From positions 1 through 42,007 of the forward strand of contig NZ_BJZV01000032.1 of the NCBI RefSeq assembly GCF_007992215.1: a stretch of DNA of 42,007 nucleotides, given 5' to 3'. Positions 8,385-15,408 of this stretch are shown here, in pieces. Below the pieces are notes generated by a model. The model made no database searches. It had not been told where the DNA came from and worked only from the letters and a program-made list of their open reading frames with translations. The first letter of the stretch is position 1; each line of letters begins with the position of its first letter. The position numbers and the translations under genes were made by a program. The DNA comes from Methylobacterium gnaphalii. Lineage in GTDB: Bacteria > Pseudomonadota > Alphaproteobacteria > Rhizobiales > Beijerinckiaceae.

Positions 8385-9395
8385 TCAGGCGGCCCGCCGG
8401 CCATCAGCGAGCGGTAAACCGACAACGAGATTGTGCGGCTTGAGATGCAGGCTCCTGTCCGCGGCAGACGCGAGCAGAAGGTACACGGTGTGGCCGCCCA
8501 CGCGCGACATCGCCTGGGCCGGATTGTCGAAGACGAGGCCGAATACGCCGAGCAGGCGCTCGCGCATCGCCGCGTCGACCGCCTCGCCGCGCCACAGCGC
8601 GTTGCCGATACGTGTCCCCTCCTGACTGAGCCCGACGAACCAGCGCCAGTCCGGATCCTCCAGTCGTTCGAGCGGCGTCACCGTCACGTGCACGTTCAGG
8701 AGGTGTCGCACGAAGGTCTGGATGACGCGCGCCAGTCCGGCGCGAGCACGCGGATCGGAGCTGATGTTGAGCACCATCGTGTACGCATCCGACCGGCTCC
8801 AGTACGTCCAGGTGTTCTCCGCGGTCATCACGTCCAACTCGCTCGCGGCTTCGAGGCCGAACATCGCGACGAGCGGCGAGGGGGGCATACCCCCTTCGCG
8901 GGCAGCGATAACCTCGGCATCGGCCAGGAGCGCAGTCCCTTCGTGGAAGCTGACCCGCTGGGACCGGAAGAACAGCTCGGCCGCGCGCAGGACGAAGGGA
9001 TCGTCGCAGCCGTCGAGGGCGTTGCGCAGGATTAGGTGCACGAGTTGGTCCAGGAACAGGGAGGGCACCCCCTGGAGATCACCGCGCACGAGCGAGAGGT
9101 AGGCGGCCTCGACGGAGCGGGCCCCAAGCAAGCGGTCGCGAAAGGCGAGGATCACCTCCCAGTTCTCACGTGCATCGGGGTCCGCGATGGATGAGATTTC
9201 CGTCGGCAGGACCTCTCGGCGCGGGCGCGAGAGCAGTGCGGCATGGAGCGCGAGCTCTGCCGCACAAGCTTCCGGCGGAGGCACAAGCTCCGGCCTAGCC
9301 AGGTAGGCGAGGATCAACTCGTCCGTGACGGCGAGGCCGCCACCCTCCGTCCGGCGCGTCAGGTGATGGCCGCTGGACACCCAGAATTCGGTCAT
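8385..9395 (-). CDS. DUF6352 family protein of the fdh operon
   Basis: This 336-residue soluble protein starts MTEFWVSSGHHLTRRTEGGG and continues with TDELILAYLARPELVPP. It then contains LFLDQLVHLILRNALDGCDD, then PFVLRAAELFFRSQRV. These are features I associate with DUF6352 proteins found beside formate dehydrogenase genes. It has no signal peptide or membrane helix. The protein is largely helical and carries one conserved-looking cysteine in the DGCDDP segment. The gene begins 4 bases after the DUF6505 stop and ends 10 bases before DUF3305. No activity is known to me, and the family assignment rests on recalled sequence pattern. Confidence 0.8.
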   Translation of the reverse strand: MTEFWVSSGHHLTRRTEGGGLAVTDELILAYLARPELVPPPEACAAELALHAALLSRPRREVLPTEISSIADPDARENWEVILAFRDRLLGARSVEAAYLSLVRGDLQGVPSLFLDQLVHLILRNALDGCDDPFVLRAAELFFRSQRVSFHEGTALLADAEVIAAREGGMPPSPLVAMFGLEAASELDVMTAENTWTYWSRSDAYTMVLNISSDPRARAGLARVIQTFVRHLLNVHVTVTPLERLEDPDWRWFVGLSQEGTRIGNALWRGEAVDAAMRERLLGVFGLVFDNPAQAMSRVGGHTVYLLLASAADRSLHLKPHNLVVGLPLADGRRAA

Positions 9396-9399
9396 CCGT

Positions 9400-9945
9400 T
9401 CAGCCTCCCGAGCGGGTGTCGTGGATCAGGCCGACGAGATGAACCCGCTCCTCGGGCGCGTCCTCATCGACCTCGGCGAAGTGGAAGGCGCGTCCGTGCA
9501 GCACGTCCGAGCCCGGCCGCCGATGCAGCGACCGAAATTCCTCGCGTATGCTCCCGTCCCTTTCGGCGCGGTGCATCGCCACGACGGTGCCAACCGGAAG
9601 GTTGCAGAGGGACGCGGAAACATCGAGTTCCTCCCTCGCTGCGGCGCGGGCAGACTCCCGATCAGGTGCGCCGAAGCGCTCATGAATGTGACCGGCAAGG
9701 TCCTCGACCGCCTCTGCATGCTCGGAGGCGGTCGCCTCGCTCACGACAACAAGCGTCGAGAAGCCGAGCGATCGCACTCCAACGAAGCCGGAGCGGAAGG
9801 CCGCGCGATCCTTCGGCGACAATCCCGTAGTCTCGACGTCAAGGAAGAGGAAGCTGCCAGTCACGGCCCACTCCCCCGGCTCGGCTGCGCGCGGGAATAC
9901 AAAAGTGTCCGACGGGTCGAGCCGAAGGGTTCGGGGAAGCCTCAC
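9400..9945 (-). CDS. DUF6505 family protein of the fdh operon
   Basis: This 181-residue protein opens with MRLPRTLRLDPSDTFVFPRA, then EPGEWAVTGSF, a pattern I associate with DUF6505 proteins in fdh operons. The chosen GTG at 9945 is preceded by GGTGAGG at a spacing of 8 and lies just after the stop of the preceding gene. A TTG at 9951 would overlap that stop instead. Residues around FLFLDVETTGL imitate a DEDD exonuclease motif, but the other catalytic blocks are missing. The C-terminal end FHFAEVDEDAPEERVHLVGL is acidic. Function is unknown. Confidence 0.75.
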   Translation of the reverse strand: MRLPRTLRLDPSDTFVFPRAAEPGEWAVTGSFLFLDVETTGLSPKDRAAFRSGFVGVRSLGFSTLVVVSEATASEHAEAVEDLAGHIHERFGAPDRESARAAAREELDVSASLCNLPVGTVVAMHRAERDGSIREEFRSLHRRPGSDVLHGRAFHFAEVDEDAPEERVHLVGLIHDTRSGG

Positions 9946-9947
9946 GC

Positions 9948-10697
9948 TCAAAGCCTCACCCCGCCGGTCGCCGGGTCGAACCAGGCGTGCATCTGCAACG
10001 CGGCACGCAGGAACAGATGTTCCTTCCTTCCGTCCGGGTAAGTCAGCCGCCCGTCGCCGAAAGCATCGATGCTCGCCCGAACACCGGCGTCGAGCGGCCA
10101 GCGCGAGAGATAGATCGCTGCGATCCTCTCGAACCCGTCTTCCCGCCAGACCTCGAAGGCCTTGGTGAGATGGCGCGCGAAGCTTTCGATCAGGGCCATC
10201 CGCAACCCGCCGCCGAAGCCTTCTTCGTCCAGCGCCGTCGATTCCGGCGTATGCCCCGGATCGCCGAACGCCGCCTTCGACCCGATCAACGCCGCGGAGA
10301 ACACCAGCCAATCCGGGTCATCCTCCTCGGCACATCCCTCCGGCCAACCAAGCCGTCCGCCACCGAGCCGGGCGCCGTTGAAATTGAGGCTACCGTCCCA
10401 GTCGAACGTCACGGGCATCTCAGGAGGCCCGTAGGCGCCGACGGCATCGCCGAGTGCGACCATACCTGCAAAGAAGGCACGTCGTGCCGAGGCGAGAGGC
10501 TCGTCCGGAGCCAGCACCACCGAGAATTCGATCAGGTCGTCGCGGCGGCCGATGACGAGCGTGGCGGGCTCCGCCTGTCCCGCGGCCGCAAGGCGGCACG
10601 CCTCAAGATGGGCGCCGGGCGATCGCTCGGCGAGGCGCGCGCTGAAGCCGGGAGGAAGGAGCAGGCACGCCAGGCCGGCATCGTGGAGGGGCGTCAT
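9948..10697 (-). CDS. Biotin/lipoate protein ligase-like protein, first gene of fdh operon
   Basis: This 249-residue protein resembles the biotin/lipoate A/B ligase fold of the BPL_LplA_LipB_2 plus DUF4444 type. Supporting segments are TLVIGRRDDLIEFSVVLAPD, MPVTFDWDGSLNFNGARLGG and, at the C-terminus, YPDGRKEHLFLRAALQMHAW. I do not see the canonical lipoate ligase RRxSGGG motif or a clear catalytic lysine loop, so ligase activity is doubtful. It starts the minus-strand operon and is divergent from the Fe-S protein gene across 140 bases. No lipoyl- or biotinyl-carrier gene is present nearby. A role in Fdh3 maturation is inferred from its place in the operon. Confidence 0.7.
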   Translation of the reverse strand: MTPLHDAGLACLLLPPGFSARLAERSPGAHLEACRLAAAGQAEPATLVIGRRDDLIEFSVVLAPDEPLASARRAFFAGMVALGDAVGAYGPPEMPVTFDWDGSLNFNGARLGGGRLGWPEGCAEEDDPDWLVFSAALIGSKAAFGDPGHTPESTALDEEGFGGGLRMALIESFARHLTKAFEVWREDGFERIAAIYLSRWPLDAGVRASIDAFGDGRLTYPDGRKEHLFLRAALQMHAWFDPATGGVRL

Positions 10698-10837
10698 GGA
10701 CGGGAAGCGGCCATCGACCGGGCGGTTTCCAGGAATGCCGCGGCGTGCGCCAGCATGCCGGATCGTTGTTTCGAACGGTTCGAGTATAAGGGTTTGCCCC
10801 GAGCGCGCGAAGGGGCTGCGTTCGAGAGTATCGTCAA
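10698..10837. promoter_or_regulatory. Divergent promoter region with 13-bp palindrome
   Basis: These 140 bases separate the divergent fdh3 operon and the Fe-S protein gene, so both promoters must lie here or nearby. A perfect inverted repeat with a single central base, TCGAACGGTTCGA, sits at 10771-10783. It is followed by GTATAAGG, which could be a -10 element for the plus-strand gene. The palindrome would suit a shared repressor or activator site. No known consensus was matched. Confidence 0.45.
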
Positions 10838-12871
10838 GTGACTGTGTCAGACCGTCTCGTATTCGCCTGCTCCTGCGAGAGGACGATGTCCCTCGACGCT
10901 GCCACCATCGCGAAAGGCTGTGGTGGAGAACTTCTCACAGCCGACCAGCTCTGCGGGCGAGAGCTCGACCGATTCCGCCAAGCCCTGGCGACAGGCCGGC
11001 CGGTGACCGTGTCCTGCACCCTCCAGGCACCACTTTTCGACGAAGTTGCCGAGGAGTCGGACGCGGAGGGTCGGGTTTCCTACGCGAAGATCCGCGAAAC
11101 CGCCGGCTGGTCGTCCGAGGGCAGCGCGGCGGCCCCGAAATTGGCTGCGCTTCTCGCCGCCGCGGCGGAGCCCTTACCGGACGCGGCCACGGTGTCGTTG
11201 CAAAGCCGGGGTGTCGCGTTGATCTACGGTCGCGACGAAGTTGCAATCGAGGCTGGGCGAAGGCTCGCCGAACATCTCGACGTCACCGTCCTACTGACGC
11301 GGCCAGACGCGGTCGCGCCGCCGCAACGCAACGCTTTCCCGGTCCTGCAAGGGACGGTCCGCACCGCCAAGGGGCATCTCGGCGCCTTCGAACTCGGCAT
11401 CGACGATTATGCCCTGCCGGCCCCATCCTCGCGGACCCACCTGCTCTTCGGCGCGGCGAGGAACGGCGCCGTCTCGACCTGCGACCTCATCATCGACCTG
11501 TCCGGGGGCGCCCCGTTATTCGTCGCGCACGACCTGCGCAACGGCTACCTGCGAGCCGATCCAGGCGATCCAGCGGCAGTCGAGCGTCGTTTGGCCGAGG
11601 CCTCCCACCTGATCGGCGAATTCGACAAGCCACGCTTCATCGACTTCCATGGCGAGCTTTGCGCACATGCGCGTTCCCGCATCACCGGGTGCACGCGGTG
11701 CCTGGATGTCTGCCCCACAGGTGCGATCCTGCCTGCCGGCGACCGCGTGGCGATCGACCCTTTCATCTGCGCGGGTTGCGGCAGCTGCGCCGCGGTGTGT
11801 CCGACGGGTGCCGCAGCCTACGCCCTGCCGCCGGCGGACGCGCTGACGCGACGGCTTCAAGCCCTGCTTCGTGCCTATCGAACGGCCGGGGGCGAGAATG
11901 GTCTCGTCGTCTTCCATGACGGCGATCACGGCGAGCCCCTCATCGACGCGCTGGCCCGTTATGGGGACGGCCTGCCGGCGCACGCGCTCCCGGTGCAGGT
12001 CAACGAGGTGACGCAGATTGGCCCGGAGGCGGTCGCCGCTGCCTTCGCCTACGGAGCTGCGGGGGTGCGGGTTCTGGTTCGGGCACGCGCCAAGCACGAC
12101 CTCGCTCCCCTCTACAGAACCCTGGCCCTGGGCGACACCATCGCCCGGGCGCTGGGCTATGGCCCAGCAACGGGCACGGACGCAGCCGCAACGATCGAGA
12201 CGGACGACCCGGACCTTCTCGGCGATGCATTGAGAAACGCCCCCCTCGGGCGGCCCACCACGCGGCCAGCCGCGCTGACGCTACAGGGCGACAAGCGCGA
12301 GGTGCTGCGTCACGCCTTCCGCGAGATGCACGTCGCCGCGCCGACGCCCGCCGGTCGGATCGCGCTCGAGGCAGGCGCGCCCTTCGGTGGCCTGAACTTC
12401 CGCATCGAGGACTGCACGCTGTGCCTGTCCTGCGTCGGAGCCTGTCCGACCCATGCGCTTTCGGACAGTGCAGAGAGACCGCTCCTCGCCTTCGAGGAAA
12501 GCCTTTGCGTGCAGTGCGGGCTCTGCGCAGCGACCTGCCCCGAGGATGTGATCGACCTACTCCCGCAGATCGACTTCGAGGCCTGGGCCGCGCCGCGACG
12601 GGTCGTGAAGGAGGAAGAACCTTTCTGCTGCACGACGTGCTCGAAACCATTCGGGACGCGCTCGACGGTCGAGCGCGTGATCGAACGCCTGCGCGAACGA
12701 CATTGGATGTTCAGCGGACCTGGCAGCGACGAGCGGCTACAAGCGCTGACCATGTGCGAGGATTGCCGGGTCGAGGTTGCGGTCAATCAGGGCTTCGATC
12801 CGCATGCAATGCCGGAACGCGCCAAGCCGCGCACAACCGAGGACTACCTGAAGGAGCGTTCGACGGGCTGA
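10838..12871 (+). CDS. Multi-cluster 4Fe-4S ferredoxin-like protein
   Basis: This 677-residue, GTG-started cytoplasmic protein has several iron-sulfur modules. A cysteine-containing N-terminal domain (ACSCERTM, SCTLQAPLF) precedes a two-cluster ferredoxin near residues 285-325 (CTRCLDVCPTGA and CAGCGSCAAVCPTGA). A second ferredoxin pair lies near 525-570 (CTLCLSCVGACPTHA and CVQCGLCAATCPEDV). Further cysteine pairs at CCTTC near 598 and MCEDC near 647 could bind zinc or another cluster. There is no signal peptide. It is divergent from the fdh3 operon, and proteins of this build occur with that operon in other alphaproteobacteria. Likely roles are electron delivery during Fdh3 maturation or an alternative electron route; neither is shown. 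It ends 9 bases from the stop of the facing cytochrome gene. Confidence 0.85.
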   Translation: MTVSDRLVFACSCERTMSLDAATIAKGCGGELLTADQLCGRELDRFRQALATGRPVTVSCTLQAPLFDEVAEESDAEGRVSYAKIRETAGWSSEGSAAAPKLAALLAAAAEPLPDAATVSLQSRGVALIYGRDEVAIEAGRRLAEHLDVTVLLTRPDAVAPPQRNAFPVLQGTVRTAKGHLGAFELGIDDYALPAPSSRTHLLFGAARNGAVSTCDLIIDLSGGAPLFVAHDLRNGYLRADPGDPAAVERRLAEASHLIGEFDKPRFIDFHGELCAHARSRITGCTRCLDVCPTGAILPAGDRVAIDPFICAGCGSCAAVCPTGAAAYALPPADALTRRLQALLRAYRTAGGENGLVVFHDGDHGEPLIDALARYGDGLPAHALPVQVNEVTQIGPEAVAAAFAYGAAGVRVLVRARAKHDLAPLYRTLALGDTIARALGYGPATGTDAAATIETDDPDLLGDALRNAPLGRPTTRPAALTLQGDKREVLRHAFREMHVAAPTPAGRIALEAGAPFGGLNFRIEDCTLCLSCVGACPTHALSDSAERPLLAFEESLCVQCGLCAATCPEDVIDLLPQIDFEAWAAPRRVVKEEEPFCCTTCSKPFGTRSTVERVIERLRERHWMFSGPGSDERLQALTMCEDCRVEVAVNQGFDPHAMPERAKPRTTEDYLKERSTG

Positions 12872-12880
12872 CCAGCAAGC

Positions 12881-14161
12881 TCAGTGAGGGGCGGTCGCCT
12901 TCGCAAGGAAGCGCACCAAGGCGTCGCGGTCCGCGGCGTTGCCGATCGTTTGCTCGGGCATCCGCGTCCCGGGCGTGTACCGGGCGGGACCGATCTCGAA
13001 GAGACGGGAGACGGTCTCAGGCGTCCACACGATGTCGAGATGCCTCAGCGGTTCCGAGTAGCGATAGCCCGGCACGGCGGCGACACGCCGCCCGAAAAGG
13101 CCGGCGAGCGTTGGTCCCGCCCGCTCAGCCTCACCCTTCTGCAGGGTGTGGCAGGCGACGCAGGCGCCGAACACCTCGGCACCGCGGTCGCCCCGCCAAG
13201 CCGCCAGCGTGTCTGCCGGGCGTCGAAGGGCGAGCGTCCCGACGGGCTCTCCCGTCCTCGCGTCCCAGCGCCTGACGAGGCGGTCGCCGCCTCCCGTGAC
13301 GATCTCGCTGCCGTCGGGCCTCCATGCCAGTGACCACACCGGAAGCCCGGGCCCGACGAGGCGGAGGAGGACATTGGCTGTCGCCCACTCGACCACGACG
13401 ACAGTGCCGCCGGCGGTCGCCGCGGCGACACGCGCTCCGTCCGGGGAGAGCGCCAGCGCGATCACAGGGTTGGGCCCGACTTCGGCCTCTGCCCGCATCG
13501 TCCCGTCGGAACGCAGAAAGCGCAGGGTCGCGTCCGCGCCCGCCGCGACGACCTCGCCGTCATGCGCGATCAGGATGGCATGCGCCACGCTGGGTAACGT
13601 CACGAGCGTCGCGGATATGTTCGGCCGGGTCCAGATGCGCAGGACTGCGTCCGAACCGGCCGTCAATGCCTTGCCGTCCTGCGTGAAAGCGATCGCGTTG
13701 ACGGGGCCCGAGCCGGCGTCGAGCACCCTCGGCGTGCCTCCCGTTAGGGACCAGAGCCGTGCCGTGCCGTCCCATGAGGCGGAGGCGAGGAGGGCACCGT
13801 CCGGTGAGACCGCAAGACCCACGACCGGGCCGGAATGGCCCGCCAACACCTGTTCAGGCTCCAGCCGTCCCAACCGCCAAAGGGCAACCCTTCCGTCATC
13901 GGACGCGGTTGCGAAACGGCCGTCGGGAAGCGAGGCGACGGCGTTCACGGCTCCGTCGTGGAAGCGCAGCACCGCGAGCGCGGCGCCGGTATCGAGACCC
14001 CAGATGATGGCAGCCTGGTCGAAGCCGCCCGAGATCGCGAGGCGCCCATCGGCGGAGACGGCCAGCGCCCGCACAGCCCCTCCGTGCCCCTGCATCTGCG
14101 CAAGCGCAGGTGATGCGTACAACGCGATGATCAGGCCGAGAATACGCGTCGCTGTCCACAT
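12881..14161 (-). CDS. Periplasmic WD40 beta-propeller fused to cytochrome c
   Basis: This 426-residue protein has a signal peptide (about residues 1-21, ending SPALA). WD40-type repeats follow to about residue 320; examples are GHGGAVRALAVSADGRLAIS, then GHSGPVVGLAVSPDGALLAS, and RRWDARTGEP. A C-terminal class I cytochrome c domain has CVACH with C334, C337 and H338, and a likely axial methionine at M401 (GTRMPEQ). The propeller may dock a partner while the heme domain takes electrons in the periplasm. The location beside fdh3 makes the periplasmic formate dehydrogenase a candidate donor. It is convergent with the Fe-S protein and divergent from the moeA-like gene across about 150 bases. Confidence 0.88.
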   Translation of the reverse strand: MWTATRILGLIIALYASPALAQMQGHGGAVRALAVSADGRLAISGGFDQAAIIWGLDTGAALAVLRFHDGAVNAVASLPDGRFATASDDGRVALWRLGRLEPEQVLAGHSGPVVGLAVSPDGALLASASWDGTARLWSLTGGTPRVLDAGSGPVNAIAFTQDGKALTAGSDAVLRIWTRPNISATLVTLPSVAHAILIAHDGEVVAAGADATLRFLRSDGTMRAEAEVGPNPVIALALSPDGARVAAATAGGTVVVVEWATANVLLRLVGPGLPVWSLAWRPDGSEIVTGGGDRLVRRWDARTGEPVGTLALRRPADTLAAWRGDRGAEVFGACVACHTLQKGEAERAGPTLAGLFGRRVAAVPGYRYSEPLRHLDIVWTPETVSRLFEIGPARYTPGTRMPEQTIGNAADRDALVRFLAKATAPH

Positions 14162-14313
14162 CTTCGGTCTGTCCGGACGATGGGGAGGACCATACGCACC
14201 GTATACGGGCCCGTCACCGTCGCTTGGATCCTGCGCATCGCGCCGTTGCGGACGGCGAGCGCCTGCGGGCCAAGACCTTGATCATCGCACCCGGATGGCG
14301 CATCGCCACCGTG
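14162..14313. promoter_or_regulatory. Divergent intergenic region with CCGTATACGG palindrome
   Basis: This gap between the WD40-cytochrome gene and the first moeA-like gene contains a perfect 10-base palindrome CCGTATACGG at 14199-14208 and the 8-base palindrome GTCCGGAC at 14171-14178. A divergent promoter region would be expected here. The TATA-containing palindrome is loosely reminiscent of molybdate-regulator sites, but it does not match the full consensus. Its identity as an operator is only a suggestion. Confidence 0.35.
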
Positions 14314-15408
14314 ATGATCCGAACCGCATCCTCGCCGCTCTTTCCTCTTCGGGAGGCGATGGTCTTGCTCTGCGGCGAGGTCGCACCCGTCTCCCCCACG
14401 ACCGTTCCCCTCGCAGCGGCGTTCGGGTGCGTCGCGGCCGGGGCGATCGCAGCACCCAACGCCAAGCCCGCTTCCCCGACGGCGATGCGTGACGGGTTCG
14501 CGGTCGAGGCCGCTGCGGTCGGCGGCGCGTCGACCTACGCGCCGATCTTTCTCGTGCCTCCGCCGCCATGGGTCGAGGCCGGAGAGCCGCTGCCTCGCGG
14601 TTCCAACGCCGTCTTGCCACCGGAGGGATGGGAGAATGGAACGGTCGTTATGGACGTCGCCGCGCGGGAAGGCGTGAGCGGCGCGGGCGACGACATCGCT
14701 CGGGACGAGACATTGATCGAGGCGGGCAGCCGGATCGGACCGCTCCACATGCTCGCTCTTGAGGCAGCGGAATTGGCGTCGGTCGATGTCCGCCGGCCCC
14801 GCTTGCGCATCATCGCGGCAGGCGCACCGATCCCGGATACGGCGTCGCCCATGATCGCGCGCCTCGTCGTGCATCGAGGCGGAGAGGCCGAGGTCGTTCG
14901 GGCTCGCAGCGAGGTTTCCGACATCGCGCAGGCGATCCGTGACGGCTCGGCCGACGCGGTCATCCTGATCGGAGGCAGCGGTGTCGGGCGCTCCGATCAC
15001 AGCGCGGCGGCCCTCGCCGCGGCGGGAGAGCTGCGGGCGCACGGCATCGCCATCCGGCCCGGGGAAACCGCTGCGGTCGGGACGGCAGCCGGCCGTCCGG
15101 TTCTTCTCTTGCCTGGCCGCCCCGAGGCGGCGCTCGCCGCGTTCATGGCTCTGGGGCGGCCTCTCGTCGCGAGGCTCGCCGGCATGCAGGACGAGAGGCC
15201 GCGTCGGCAGGTTCTGGTACGGAAGGTCGTCTCACTGATTGGTTTGACCGAGATCGTGTTCGTGCGAATCAGATCCGACGGCGTCGAGCCGCTCGGGGGA
15301 GCCGGCCTACCGCTTCGCCGACTGGCGCAGGCGGACGGCATCATCGTCGTCGAGCCGGAAAGCGAGGGCTTCTCGGCTGGCGAGGAGGCAGAGGTTTGGT
15401 CCCTGTGA
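14314..15408 (+). CDS. Degenerate MoeA-like molybdopterin-binding protein
   Basis: About 364 residues align by eye with MoeA. The N-terminal part is FPLREAMVLL...VPLAAAFGCVAAGAIAAP...MRDGFAV. The molybdopterin-binding fold carries ILIGGSGVGRSDHSA, GIAIRPGETAAVGTAAGRP and LLLPGRPEAALAAF. The Asp of the MDGYAV-type motif and the Asp of the GVxxxD motif are kept. The STGDEL segment with its essential glutamate is replaced by AAGAPIPDTASP, so normal metal insertion is unlikely. The start is uncertain: ATG 14314 (or GTG 14311) gives the length expected for the family, while a TTG at 14224 would extend it. It overlaps the next gene by 4 bases. It may act as a partner or chaperone subunit of the neighbouring MoeA proteins. 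Confidence 0.75.
   Translation: MIRTASSPLFPLREAMVLLCGEVAPVSPTTVPLAAAFGCVAAGAIAAPNAKPASPTAMRDGFAVEAAAVGGASTYAPIFLVPPPPWVEAGEPLPRGSNAVLPPEGWENGTVVMDVAAREGVSGAGDDIARDETLIEAGSRIGPLHMLALEAAELASVDVRRPRLRIIAAGAPIPDTASPMIARLVVHRGGEAEVVRARSEVSDIAQAIRDGSADAVILIGGSGVGRSDHSAAALAAAGELRAHGIAIRPGETAAVGTAAGRPVLLLPGRPEAALAAFMALGRPLVARLAGMQDERPRRQVLVRKVVSLIGLTEIVFVRIRSDGVEPLGGAGLPLRRLAQADGIIVVEPESEGFSAGEEAEVWSL

Noticed and set aside
9400..9945. FLFLDVETTGL resembling an exonuclease (DEDD) active site
   Set aside because: The other exonuclease motifs are absent and the rest of the protein agrees with DUF6505, so the match looks accidental.
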